Notes: generated from the sequence alone by a model not told the origin. A stretch of 64,000 nt of DNA from Arcobacter ellisii (GCF_003544915.1 NZ_CP032097.1:1364001-1428000), one strand, 5' to 3'. Positions 45,129 to 53,456 are shown, counted from the stretch's first letter. Numbers and translations are program-made.

Positions 45129-45212
45129 ATGTGTAAATTAAATTTTAATAGTATTGATTGGCTTTTTTTATCACTTATAACAATAGGTATTTTTATTATA
45201 ATATTTATATAA
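45129..45212 (+). CDS. 27-residue single-membrane-span peptide
   Basis: ATG 45129 to TAA 45210-45212, with AAAAGG upstream. After a short polar start (MCKLNFNSIDW) it is wholly hydrophobic, LFLSLITIGIFIIIFI, one membrane helix. It is followed within 15 bp by the secreted TolA-like gene. It could be a toxin-like, coat-like or regulatory membrane peptide. Confidence 0.5.
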   Translation: MCKLNFNSIDWLFLSLITIGIFIIIFI

Positions 45213-45226
45213 AGGAAAAAGAAAAA

Positions 45227-45547
45227 ATGATTAAAAAAATATTAGTTAGTTTTTTGATGTTGTTTAGTTTAATTAGTGCAAATGATGATTTTATAGACTC
45301 ATATTATAGCAGTATAGGGGAAAGGCTTTCAGAATGGATACCAGTTGGAGAAAATGAAAAAGCTACATTAAATATTTTTATTGATGAAAACGGGGCTTTT
45401 GATTATGAATTTATTAAAAAGGCAAATTCAGAAGAATTTAACAATAGTTTAAAAAATTTTTTAGAGAAACAAAAAAAAATAAAATATCCAGTTTATAAAA
45501 ATAAAAAAATAAAAATAAAAACTGATTTCGAAAGCGAAAAAAAATAG
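45227..45547 (+). CDS. Secreted protein resembling the TolA/TonB C-terminal domain
   Basis: 106 residues from ATG 45227. The signal peptide MIKKILVSFLMLFSLISA is followed by a compact domain: IDSYYSSIGERLSEWIP, then ATLNIFIDENGAFDYEFIKK, then FNNSLKNFLEKQKKIKYPVY, then KIKIKTDF. This order (helix, two strands with G turn, helix, YP motif, last strand) is that of the TonB/TolA C-terminal domain, without the membrane anchor or long linker of a real TolA. The mature protein would be periplasmic. TolA domain III is the receptor for filamentous phages and colicins, so a decoy or superinfection-exclusion role is a reasonable inference. Confidence 0.65.
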   Translation: MIKKILVSFLMLFSLISANDDFIDSYYSSIGERLSEWIPVGENEKATLNIFIDENGAFDYEFIKKANSEEFNNSLKNFLEKQKKIKYPVYKNKKIKIKTDFESEKK

Positions 45548-45559
45548 AATAGGGGAGTT
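45545..45559 (+). repeat. TAGAATAGGGGAGTT interspersed repeat, copy 1
   Basis: A 15-mer identical at 54045-54059; the shorter GAATAGGGGAG also occurs near 47640-47650. All are on the + strand, at gene ends or in non-coding DNA of the element. Confidence 0.6.
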
Positions 45560-45577
45560 TAAACCCCTATTTTTTTT
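45548..45577 (+). terminator. Intrinsic terminator, probably bidirectional
   Basis: AATAGGGG (45548-45555) pairs with CCCCTATT (45564-45571) over an 8-base loop, followed by eight Ts. On the other strand an A/T-rich tract also allows termination of the leftward genes that end at 45576. Confidence 0.88.
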
Positions 45578-45806
45578 AATTTGTTTTATGTCTAAAATCG
45601 CATATTTTGGGAGTAACAAATTTATCATTTAAAGAATGTATATCTTTTTTTATCTCATCTAATATCTTGTAAATGTCTTTTAAGTCTTGATGTTTAATCG
45701 TTGTTAATTCAATCTCTTTTAATTTTCTATCAGTTCTCCAAACCCAAACAAACAAAGGAATAATTAAATAGTTAATCATTTCTTTAAATAATTCTAAATT
45801 TTCCAT
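45576..45806 (-). CDS. Membrane-anchored coiled-coil protein (holin-associated type)
   Basis: 76 residues. A hydrophobic helix near 11-23 (NYLIIPLFVWVW) is followed by a charged helical stretch IELTTIKHQDLKDIYKILDE. Small proteins with one membrane helix and a coiled coil occur beside phage lysis genes, but this one is far from the endolysin and right after the fibre gene. No family is assigned. Confidence 0.6.
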   Translation of the reverse strand: MENLELFKEMINYLIIPLFVWVWRTDRKLKEIELTTIKHQDLKDIYKILDEIKKDIHSLNDKFVTPKICDFRHKTN

Positions 45807-45814
45807 AAATAAAA

Positions 45815-46984
45815 TTAACCAATAAATGGAGGTTTTGGAAGTCCATCATAGAATGCTTTATCTGCTGTAACTTCTACAAATTCAGAAACAAGATTATTTC
45901 CTTCTCTTGATATTGTTATAGCATAAGAGTCGAAAGGATAAATAACTTCATTATTTTCATTCTCAAATTTTAAATAAAATGCAAAGATTTCATTTTCAGA
46001 ATTAATATTATAAAATGGATATTCCACTATATTTTCAGGTAGATTACTACTTGTTAATTCTAAATTTTTTCCATAAACAGTTGCTGAAACTTCATACTCT
46101 AGTAAATATGTATTAGTTCCATTTGAAAGAATAAAAGTAACTGCGTCAAACTCTTGTAAACCTAATTTAAAAGCGAAATAATATTGTTTCTGTAATAGTT
46201 CAGGACTAGAAAAAATAAATTCATTAACTGCATTATATTCTTTTATAATTTCAATATCTCCACCAGTTGAACCAGTTGAATTATTTTCAAGATTAGTTAA
46301 TCTTTGTAATAATTGTGTAAATTGAGTTAAATTAAAAAGATAAGTTGATATTTTTTCTTTTTGGATTGTATCTAAAGTATCAAAATCAAAAATTGCACTT
46401 TCTGCGTCTTGACCGTCAGCACCTTTTAAACTTTCTAACCATTCGTTAAGTGTACCAGTAAAACCATTATTAACCGCTAATTCATAAGCACTTAATCCAT
46501 TTTCACCATTAACACCATTTATTCCATCAACTCCATTTACTCCGTCTTTTCCTTTTAAAGAGTTAAGGTAATCTATTTCATTTCCTACAAAACCATATCT
46601 TACAGCTAATTGATAACTATTATCCCCTTTATCTCCCTTATCTCCTTTTTCTCCTTTTAAAAATGCTTTTTGTTCAGGAGTTAAAGAGTCAAATTCAATT
46701 TTTAAGGTGTTAATTTCTAAATTTGTTATGATTGAGTTTAATTGAGTTAATCTATCATTAAACTGAACTTTTAAGGCTTCAAGTTCTGAAACAGTGTAAT
46801 TAATTGTTTTTCCTGATAATTCATTCAAAACTTTATTAATGTCGCTTAGTTCTTTTTCGAAATCTTTTCTTTGGTCGTGTGTATATTCATTATTTGAAAT
46901 TAAATCTAAATATGCCTCACTTTGTTTTTTTAAACCTAATAGTAAATTTTGTACTATTCCTTCTTGTAATTCCAAATTAGTCAT
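45815..46984 (-). CDS. Collagen-repeat fibre protein
   Basis: 389 residues. The N-terminal 1-100 is helical coiled coil (LNDINKVLNEL, FNDRLTQLNSIITNLE). Collagen-like Gly-X-Y runs lie at 111-122 (GEKGDKGDKGDN) and 145-164 (GKDGVNGVDGING). Between and after them are two copies of a phage-fibre repeat with LAV, GF and SLKG (123-145 and 165-188). The C-terminal 240-389 is beta-rich and unassigned, possibly the receptor-binding tip. It has the strong ribosome leader AAGGAAAATAAA. Likely a host-attachment spike. Confidence 0.8.
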   Translation of the reverse strand: MTNLELQEGIVQNLLLGLKKQSEAYLDLISNNEYTHDQRKDFEKELSDINKVLNELSGKTINYTVSELEALKVQFNDRLTQLNSIITNLEINTLKIEFDSLTPEQKAFLKGEKGDKGDKGDNSYQLAVRYGFVGNEIDYLNSLKGKDGVNGVDGINGVNGENGLSAYELAVNNGFTGTLNEWLESLKGADGQDAESAIFDFDTLDTIQKEKISTYLFNLTQFTQLLQRLTNLENNSTGSTGGDIEIIKEYNAVNEFIFSSPELLQKQYYFAFKLGLQEFDAVTFILSNGTNTYLLEYEVSATVYGKNLELTSSNLPENIVEYPFYNINSENEIFAFYLKFENENNEVIYPFDSYAITISREGNNLVSEFVEVTADKAFYDGLPKPPFIG

Positions 46985-47088
46985 TTTTTTATTTTCCTTT
47001 TTATTTTTTTATTTTTTATTTATAAATTAAAAAAGGTTAGATAAATGAATACCTAACCTTTAAACATATTTTAATAATCCTTTAAAGA

Positions 47089-47484
47089 TTATAATAAAGA
47101 CATATTTCCTGAGTCGATAGAAACGTCGATTGGTAAATCAGAACTATATGGAGCTTCAAAAGGTTTAATTGCACCTAATACGTTGATAACATTTTCTAAA
47201 CTTGCATTAAATACTAAAGGTCTTTTATTTCCATTTGAAATATAAATAGGTTTTAAAACATTGTGTCTAATTTTTACAAAATCAGCAATATTAAAAGATG
47301 AAGTAATAGTCGAAGCTTCAACCGAAAGAGTTAAATTTTGTTCAAAAACTTCGATTTTACCGTCTAAAAGAGCAATATAACCTGCGATGTCACCTTCGTC
47401 CATTTGAACAGTAGAAGTACCTACTTTTTCCCCTTTTGAATTCCAGTTAGTTGTTTGTTTGATAATATATTTTTTTACAGCCAT
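47089..47484 (-). CDS. Unknown protein, candidate abundant virion protein
   Basis: 131 residues, no family recognised, mostly beta-strand pattern (TSTVQMDEGDIAGYIALLDG, LTLSVEASTITSSFNIADFV). No signal peptide. The ribosome leader AAAAAAGGAAAATAAA is the same as for the fibre gene and the 25-residue ORF, suggesting high expression. A small all-beta protein next to a spike gene could be a coat or spike-base protein; this is inference from context. Confidence 0.65.
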   Translation of the reverse strand: MAVKKYIIKQTTNWNSKGEKVGTSTVQMDEGDIAGYIALLDGKIEVFEQNLTLSVEASTITSSFNIADFVKIRHNVLKPIYISNGNKRPLVFNASLENVINVLGAIKPFEAPYSSDLPIDVSIDSGNMSLL

Positions 47485-47716
47485 TTTATTTATTTTCCTT
47501 TTTTTATAATTTTAAATTTGTTTTTTTTCTTTTTTATTTTTCTATCTTTTTTAAAAGGTAAAAAGTTAAAAAGTAATGAAATTAAAATAGATTTTTTAAA
47601 ATGTGTCAATATTTAACTTTTTTTTTCAAGATAAGCGAAGAATAGGGGAGAGCATAAAAAAAAAGTGAAACAATAAAATATTTTAATAATTTAAAGTTTC
47701 ATTTTTTTTATTTTTT
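47485..47716. other. 232-bp AT-rich gap inside the element
   Basis: No ORF. Long T and A runs, a GAATAGGGGAG copy (near 47640-47650) and no strong hairpin. Probably contains the leftward promoter for the 131- and 389-residue genes. Confidence 0.4.
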
Positions 47717-48460
47717 TTATGATTTTAAAAAGAAATTAATTTTATCAGCTTCAATTTTTTTATTATTAAATCTTAAATTATTAGTAATTAATTGTTTAAT
47801 CAAATTAAAATCTTTATTCTTTTTTATATTTGGAATAAAAGTTTTAAATACCAAGTTATCATCAATAAATTTTAATGAAACTCTTTTATAATAATTTCCG
47901 TCGTCCTCTTTTATTGATAAATTTGAGAACTCAAATTCTCTAATTTCTACAAGTTCGCCACTAACAAATTTTTCAAAGAATTTTTTTAATTCTTCGATAT
48001 TATTAGAGTAAAAATTTTCATTATAAGTTCTTGAATTATATTTATATACTACTTGATAAAGATTTTCATCAAATATATTTGTATCTTTGAAATCTGTTCT
48101 TACATCATCATAAAAACCTATTATTGGCTCATCTACTATTAATTGAGTTTTTAAAAATTTTTCTATATCTTCTTTTGTTGTGTAAGGCTTCAAGTTATAG
48201 AGGTCAATTTGTTTAGAGTGATTATTTGAATAACAAAACCAAGACCACTTATAAATGCTATCTTCATTTTTTGGATATTGACTTAGAGAGTCATTTGTAG
48301 CAATTTTATAATTTTTTGAATAAATGATTTTTTTAATGTTAATAATATCGGCTTCACTTATTTCATTTAATAGATTTATAATGTCTTGCGAACTGTTTGC
48401 CTCTAAAAAAAAGCTATCCATTCGCCCTAATTGTGTTGTAACGTGATAAATATTTGACAT
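47717..48460 (-). CDS. Unknown element protein
   Basis: 247 residues, no family recognised. Aromatic- and Asn-rich, with FIDDNLVFKTFIPNIKKNKD at the end and LYQVVYKYNSRTYNENFYSN in the middle, suggesting two related alpha/beta halves. No membrane segment or catalytic motif. It is the last gene before the AT-rich gap. Two pieces look similar to each other (KPYTTKEDIEKFLKTQLIVD and YSNNIEELKKFFEKFVSGEL), a possible internal repeat. Confidence 0.65.
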   Translation of the reverse strand: MSNIYHVTTQLGRMDSFFLEANSSQDIINLLNEISEADIINIKKIIYSKNYKIATNDSLSQYPKNEDSIYKWSWFCYSNNHSKQIDLYNLKPYTTKEDIEKFLKTQLIVDEPIIGFYDDVRTDFKDTNIFDENLYQVVYKYNSRTYNENFYSNNIEELKKFFEKFVSGELVEIREFEFSNLSIKEDDGNYYKRVSLKFIDDNLVFKTFIPNIKKNKDFNLIKQLITNNLRFNNKKIEADKINFFLKS

Positions 48461-48496
48461 ATATTTTTATCCTTATTTTTTATATTAATTTACCCC

Positions 48497-48512
48497 AATC
48501 GGGCAAAGCCCT
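48497..48512 (+). repeat. AATCGGGCAAAGCCCT repeat, copy 1
   Basis: A 16-mer with a GGGC-AAA-GCCC hairpin, lying between two genes of an otherwise AT-rich element. Identical at 53988-54003. Confidence 0.7.
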
Positions 48513-48520
48513 CAGGGATT

Positions 48521-49276
48521 TTATTTTGCTAAATTTGTTCTATTTACTATTTTTAAAATAGCTTCAGTTAAATTAAAAATTCGTCCTTCGACGTCTTTTG
48601 CAAATTCTGAATAATTATTAATTGTTTCGACCATATCCGACCAAGATGTGCCACTATCTGCGATTAATTGCCCAGTTACTTTTTCAAAGAGTTTTTTATC
48701 TGCGTTTGTATTTTTCCAACTGCTAGTTTTAGTCTTATGAAGATATAAATTAAAATTTTCTTGACTTGAAACCCCTTTTAATTGTGTAGAAGTTGCCCCA
48801 AGAGAAACTATCTTATTTTCAATTGCCATACGATTATTTTTTTCGTTTTGTATTTGTGTATCAATTTGTCTTAAGTTTGAGTCCGCAATTTTCATTACTT
48901 CAATTCTCTCTAACGTTTTATCACTACCAATCACAGCACCAAGAAAGTTTAAAGCTTTTTTTCCTTTTATGTTTTTTGTTTTTAATTCTTGTATTTTCTT
49001 TTTTAATTTTCCTGAAACAATATAACCCCACATAATCCCAGTTCTAGTTGCTACTTTTGTTATATATGCCATAATTCCAGTATAAGCCCAAAGCGTAGCA
49101 CCGAAAGAAAGTTGTGTAATAAAATTGTTTATTGCTTCATCTTTTAAGGTTAAATCGTCGCCAGTTTTTAAAATTGGTTGAGTAAAATTTCTCATATTCA
49201 TAAATAAATAAGTACTTATAAAATCGTCGGTTGTATCTTCAAGAGAATTAGTAAATACAGTTTTTAAAGATTGCAT
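48521..49276 (-). CDS. Unknown element protein with hydrophobic segment
   Basis: 251 residues. Hydrophobic helices lie near 51-90 (ATLWAYTGIMAYITKV, TGIMWGYIVSG), and the rest is charged and helical. Its Met1 overlaps the stop of the upstream 320-residue gene. It contains SLGAT (about residue 160), also found in the SSB-like protein and, as PLGAT, in the 320-residue protein. Candidate membrane or virion-internal component. No family recognised. Confidence 0.65.
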   Translation of the reverse strand: MQSLKTVFTNSLEDTTDDFISTYLFMNMRNFTQPILKTGDDLTLKDEAINNFITQLSFGATLWAYTGIMAYITKVATRTGIMWGYIVSGKLKKKIQELKTKNIKGKKALNFLGAVIGSDKTLERIEVMKIADSNLRQIDTQIQNEKNNRMAIENKIVSLGATSTQLKGVSSQENFNLYLHKTKTSSWKNTNADKKLFEKVTGQLIADSGTSWSDMVETINNYSEFAKDVEGRIFNLTEAILKIVNRTNLAK

Positions 49277-50238
49277 TAAATACTCCCTACATTATTAATA
49301 TTATATTTTGTTTTAATTTGTGAAAACTCATCTTTTAAACCTTTTTCAATTTCATCAAGTAAATATTGGAAAGGATTAAAGTCAAGGCTAAAACCGTCAT
49401 TAATCATAAAATCTTCAACCATTTCTAAACCGTCATTTAATGCAAATTCATTTTCATCTTTTAAATTTTTAATTTTTTCAACATTAGACAAATTTTGTAA
49501 TTCTGTTTTATTGTACATTTTTCCCTCAAATTCGACATTTTTGTCTAAATCTGCGTTAATTTTTTCTATTATTTTTTGATTAACTTCTTTGTTTGATGTA
49601 GTTAAGTTATTAAGCGACTCTACGAGTTGGGAAGTATCAAGCTTTACATCTCCTAAATTTAAGTTATCTGTACTTAATGTATATTCTTTTTGAGCAATAA
49701 CACTTTTTAATTTTGCTATATTTGTTAATAATGTAGAAGTTTGTTTAATTATTCTCTCATTTTGTTCATATAATTTACCTTGCATATTAAGTTGCAATTG
49801 TTGAATTGCGTTTGCCTCTTCTTGCAATTTTATAGTTTTTAATTTTGCTTGTATATCAGCTTTTTTGTATTCAACTTCAACTTTAGCGAGTTGTATCTCT
49901 CTTTCGTGCTGTTTTTGCTTTAAATCGTTTCCCGCTTTCATTTGTGAAATCAAAGGGGAAGTTGTTGGGGCTTGTGGGACTGTTAATTCAGCGTCAAAAT
50001 CTGTTAACATTTTGTTCATTAAATGTTCTTTAAATCTTGTTTTTTGTTCGTCAAGTATTCCAGCGAGTGCCAAATCGTCATCTATTGTTGTTCCTTGTGT
50101 TTCGTTAGCTAGTGCGAACTCATCTTCTCCAATATAAAAGGAAAGTTTTCCTTTCCCATTTTGTGTTGTTACTGTCCATTTTCCAGTTGCACCAAGAGGT
50201 AAGTAATGGTCTTCAATTTGTGGGATTTCATCAGCCAT
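49276..50238 (-). CDS. Unknown coiled-coil element protein
   Basis: 320 residues. The N-terminal 1-50 is beta-like (YLPLGATGKWTVTTQNGKGK). A long coiled coil covers about 110-250 (EIQLAKVEVEYKKADIQAKL, AIQQLQLNMQGKLYEQNERI), and a hydrophilic helical end follows. No P-loop, so it is not a Zot/pI ATPase. It follows the 25-residue ORF by TAATG overlap and overlaps the next gene. A scaffold, minor virion or injection protein would fit. Confidence 0.65.
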   Translation of the reverse strand: MADEIPQIEDHYLPLGATGKWTVTTQNGKGKLSFYIGEDEFALANETQGTTIDDDLALAGILDEQKTRFKEHLMNKMLTDFDAELTVPQAPTTSPLISQMKAGNDLKQKQHEREIQLAKVEVEYKKADIQAKLKTIKLQEEANAIQQLQLNMQGKLYEQNERIIKQTSTLLTNIAKLKSVIAQKEYTLSTDNLNLGDVKLDTSQLVESLNNLTTSNKEVNQKIIEKINADLDKNVEFEGKMYNKTELQNLSNVEKIKNLKDENEFALNDGLEMVEDFMINDGFSLDFNPFQYLLDEIEKGLKDEFSQIKTKYNINNVGSI

Positions 50239-50315
50239 TATTGACCCCCTAATAATTCTCTAATAGCCATTAATTCGGCTAAAATTTGTTCTAATAATAA
50301 TTTGCATTCGTCCAT
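50238..50315 (-). CDS. 25-residue coupled ORF
   Basis: ATG at 50315 with AAGGAAAATAAA upstream; begins MDECKLLLEQILAEL, an amphipathic helix. Its TAA overlaps the ATG of the next gene, so it probably couples translation. The ribosome leader is like those before the 131- and 389-residue genes. Confidence 0.6.
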   Translation of the reverse strand: MDECKLLLEQILAELMAIRELLGGQ

Positions 50316-50360
50316 TTTTTTATTTTCCTTTTTTTATTTTAATTTTTAATTTTTTTATGA

Positions 50361-51116
50361 TTAATTTTTTTTAGTAAAACAATCATAAATACAACAATCG
50401 GGCATAATTGGTAACTTTGTAACATCTGTATGCGATATAAACATTTTAAGACGTGGAGTTATCCAAATATAATCGAAACCTAATTCAAACAATCTAAAGC
50501 CAGTTTGATAAACTGTTATTCTTATGCCACTAGAACCGGCATAGTGTGAATAATATGTATCTTCAATATATTCCTCAGGATATTTATAAGAAGGAACACG
50601 AAAAGAATGAAATAAATTTGATGTATTACTATAAATATATTTTATTGTGTCATCGTTAAATAATCTCATCATTTCAAGTTGCGAAGGCTTCAAACCGTAG
50701 TAATTAACAACTCTATAATTAGCTTTACTTGCAATTAAATAAGATAACTTTCCATCTTCAAAAAAACATAAAGGAACTCCGCCACCTTGCAAAATTGCTT
50801 CATATTGCCATTTTAAATAGTTGGGATTATCATTGCACGTTGAAGTAGTAAAATAGAAATTATCAGGTAAGGGCAAATATTTAGTTTTATCGTAATTTAT
50901 AACACAACTAACTCCATTAATAGTAGGCAAATTAATTGTAAATGAATATTCCCTAAAAATCTCTTTTATAGAGTTATAACGTATCAATCTTTTTATATTA
51001 TTTGATACGTTTATATTTCTTAAACCTTCTGCCCCGTAAGTTTCATAAATATTAACACTAGGATTATTATTATCGGCTTTTTTTCCCCAGTATCTACCGT
51101 CTAATAAAATTGACAT
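50361..51116 (-). CDS. Unknown element protein, beta-rich
   Basis: 251 residues, no family recognised. Tyr- and aromatic-rich with likely beta strands: YSFTINLPTINGVSCVINYD, FYFTTSTCNDNPNYLKWQYE, GIRITVYQTGFRLFELGFDY. No signal peptide, no catalytic motif; six cysteines. Its length and beta content would suit a capsid or spike protein, and a double jelly-roll is worth testing by structure prediction, but nothing in the sequence proves it. Confidence 0.65.
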   Translation of the reverse strand: MSILLDGRYWGKKADNNNPSVNIYETYGAEGLRNINVSNNIKRLIRYNSIKEIFREYSFTINLPTINGVSCVINYDKTKYLPLPDNFYFTTSTCNDNPNYLKWQYEAILQGGGVPLCFFEDGKLSYLIASKANYRVVNYYGLKPSQLEMMRLFNDDTIKYIYSNTSNLFHSFRVPSYKYPEEYIEDTYYSHYAGSSGIRITVYQTGFRLFELGFDYIWITPRLKMFISHTDVTKLPIMPDCCIYDCFTKKN

Positions 51117-51125
51117 TTTAATAAC

Positions 51126-51362
51126 CTAATTTTTACTTTTTTGCATAAAAGTTTTATTTTCTGTTAATGCTTCATCAATTTTCGGAGATAAGCCACCTTT
51201 TGAGTTTTTTGCATTTTCCAAAGTGTTTGAAACAGCTTTTAAAATTTTGATACCTAAATCAATTTTACTAGCATATTTAACTGGTAAAAGATACATTAAA
51301 GGGGGATATACAGCCCCAAGAACTAATAATATATTTCCTAAATTTTCTGTTATGATTTCCAT
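51126..51362 (-). CDS. Holin-like small membrane protein
   Basis: 78 residues. A hydrophobic segment near 9-27 (NILLVLGAVYPPLMYLL) is followed by a polar, charged tail. It starts right after the endolysin gene (1 bp gap). A small membrane protein next to a phage lysozyme is the usual holin arrangement. Only one clear span is seen, so the class is uncertain. Confidence 0.6.
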   Translation of the reverse strand: MEIITENLGNILLVLGAVYPPLMYLLPVKYASKIDLGIKILKAVSNTLENAKNSKGGLSPKIDEALTENKTFMQKSKN

Positions 51363-51363
51363 T

Positions 51364-51822
51364 TTAATATTTTCCTTCTCTCATTACTTTTGATAAATAT
51401 TCACTTCTTAAAAGTCCTGAATTACCTCTTTTATTATCTTGCATATCGTAGTTAATAAAATCTTTATGCCATTTTGAATTTAGCATTTCTTCCGAAGCAC
51501 TTTGAAAGTCGTTATTTTGTAAATATTTAATAGTATTTTTAAATTCCAATAAGTTTGGAACACCCATATTAAAAGCCATTTCTAAAAGAACATTTTGTCT
51601 AATATCATCTAATTTTTTAAATATTGGAAGTTTGTCTTCTAATTCCAATTTAATATTTAAAATGTCATTTCTTAATAATAAATCTGCTTCACTTTTTGAA
51701 ATTCCATTAAGTTTTAAATTTCTACCCCAACCAATAGTTAAATGACCTTTTGGGCATAAGTAGGGTTTTAAACTTATGTTTTCACTTTTTTTAATTGATT
51801 TTTCTAATAATTCATAATTCAT
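51364..51822 (-). CDS. Phage-type endolysin, GH24 lysozyme
   Basis: 152 residues. The catalytic Glu lies near residue 14 (KKSENISLKPYLCP), followed by GHLTIGWGRNLK with the catalytic-site Thr and by the AFNMGVPNLLEF helix; the tail has SKWHKDFINY and a final Arg-rich segment. This is the T4/P22-type lysozyme pattern. It has no signal peptide, so it needs a holin to reach the cell wall. Its presence argues against a filamentous (non-lytic) phage. Confidence 0.9.
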   Translation of the reverse strand: MNYELLEKSIKKSENISLKPYLCPKGHLTIGWGRNLKLNGISKSEADLLLRNDILNIKLELEDKLPIFKKLDDIRQNVLLEMAFNMGVPNLLEFKNTIKYLQNNDFQSASEEMLNSKWHKDFINYDMQDNKRGNSGLLRSEYLSKVMREGKY

Positions 51823-51826
51823 TGTT

Positions 51827-52006
51827 TTATATTTCCTTTAATCTTTTAATAATTTTTCTTACTCCGTTATAAGTAATCCCTAAATCTTTTGAGATTTGAA
51901 AAGCATTTATATTAATTTTATTTTCTGAATTAATATTATTTTCTATCAAATCGCACACACTTTTTAAAAAACAAATTTCATTCTTTTTTAATGTAATTTC
52001 ACGCAA
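51827..52006 (-). CDS. Small HTH protein overlapping rep
   Basis: 59 residues from TTG 52006, which sits inside the rep stop (8-bp overlap), with AAAAGG 8 bp upstream. It has INAFQISKDLGITYNGVRKI, a helix-turn-helix, and ends with a basic helix (KIIKRLKEI). The overlap implies coupled translation with Rep. It could be a copy-control or Rep-accessory protein. Confidence 0.65.
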   Translation of the reverse strand: MREITLKKNEICFLKSVCDLIENNINSENKININAFQISKDLGITYNGVRKIIKRLKEI

Positions 52007-53360
52007 TTTTTAACCTTTTATTAAATTCTTTAAATGTTTGTATTGTTGACTCTTTTCCGTCGATTAATACGAAAGTATCCATTAAATTTTTTCTTAATTG
52101 TTGTGAATAATTGTTATATTGTATTTCATCAATTCCAGTATGATTATAATAATCTTTAGCCCTAGAGCAATAATCTAAAGTTTTAAGACGTGCATTATCT
52201 ACGATATTAATTTTCTTTTTTTGTTGGAGTTCTTTATCTGCTTCGATTAAAATTTCTGTTAATTCATAAGAATTAAAAACACCTCTTTTAAGTTTAATAA
52301 ATGTAGAAAGTACAGCTTTAAAAGCATTTTTTACATACATTGAAGCAGGTTTTTTAATATCTTTTATCTTTTGTAATTTTTCTACAATATTGCCCTTAAA
52401 TGTTGAAATAAAAGACCATAAAGGCGACAAATTCGCCCTTTGAAATCTTTTTTTAACTGTATCAGCATTTAAAATTAATAACTCATCTCCTTTAAATCTG
52501 TAACCTGCTTGTATTTCTTGACATTCTTTAATTGATAAATCTTTTAAAACAAAAGTATTTATTAAATAATCCCACAAGCTACCAATAGATTTTAATAAGC
52601 TTTGTAAACTTTCAACCATACCCCAAGAACTGTATAGTTGTTTTAATTTTTCCCTTCTTAATTGAAACTCAATCCGCCACACGGGCAAAGTTTCATCATA
52701 AGAGGGGTTATAATCCCAACTCAAATATTTAACAAAAGCTTTATTTTTGTTTTTGTCTATTTCGTGAGTTTTATTATAAATTCTTAGCATTTCCGCACCT
52801 TTACCAACAGAAAAGCCAGTAAATTTTAAACCGCTGTAATATATGTTTGTATCTTGATTAAATATTTCTTTATTACGTTTTAATGTTTTTAATCTATAAA
52901 AATCCAACATTGAGAAATTATATTTTTGCACGTCCTTAGCTAAATGTATCTCACTAACTTTAATAAAATAGTTTTTTAACATTTCTTCAACTGTTTCAAC
53001 TACAATATTAATAGCTTTTTGATAACCACATCTTAAAAGAAACTCCGCCCTAAATTCAGCTTTTACAACTGGATTATGATTTTTATCATCAATTTTTCTT
53101 AAAGATAACGTAAAATCTCCATTTTGAAGAACTACATTAAAGCCCTTTTGTGTTGTTGCCATTACTCTAAACTTTATTTTATCAATAGAAGTCATTTTAT
53201 AACGTTGTTGAGGGTCGTCGCTTTTAATTGTCATTGCTTCATTTTTTAAATCCATATAATGCGAAACGTGCAAATTAAAATGTAATTTATCCTTTTCAAC
53301 GTCAGAGCAATAAAACTGTAATTTTAAAGTATCAACTAAATCATTTAAACAAACAAACAT
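51999..53360 (-). CDS. Replication initiator, Rep_trans family
   Basis: 453 residues. Motifs of the replication-initiation-factor family of filamentous phages and Tn916-like elements are present: EIHLAKDVQKY (137-147), MLRIYNKTHEI (191-201) and WRIEFQLRRE (228-237). The C-terminal 270-453 is extra and unassigned. This family nicks one strand through a tyrosine to start rolling-circle replication, so the excised element probably replicates as a circle. ATG 53360 has AAAAGGATT ahead. A small GC-rich spacer with imperfect inverted repeats (CCCGTTT / AGACGGG) lies between it and the SSB-like gene. Confidence 0.82.
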   Translation of the reverse strand: MFVCLNDLVDTLKLQFYCSDVEKDKLHFNLHVSHYMDLKNEAMTIKSDDPQQRYKMTSIDKIKFRVMATTQKGFNVVLQNGDFTLSLRKIDDKNHNPVVKAEFRAEFLLRCGYQKAINIVVETVEEMLKNYFIKVSEIHLAKDVQKYNFSMLDFYRLKTLKRNKEIFNQDTNIYYSGLKFTGFSVGKGAEMLRIYNKTHEIDKNKNKAFVKYLSWDYNPSYDETLPVWRIEFQLRREKLKQLYSSWGMVESLQSLLKSIGSLWDYLINTFVLKDLSIKECQEIQAGYRFKGDELLILNADTVKKRFQRANLSPLWSFISTFKGNIVEKLQKIKDIKKPASMYVKNAFKAVLSTFIKLKRGVFNSYELTEILIEADKELQQKKKINIVDNARLKTLDYCSRAKDYYNHTGIDEIQYNNYSQQLRKNLMDTFVLIDGKESTIQTFKEFNKRLKIA

Positions 53361-53456
53361 ATTTTTTTAATCCTTTTTATTTTGTCTATTGGGTTGCTTT
53401 GTCCCGTTTAGCCCCCCTTGTTAATCCAGACGGGGGAAAAGCTTTTTTTTTGAATT

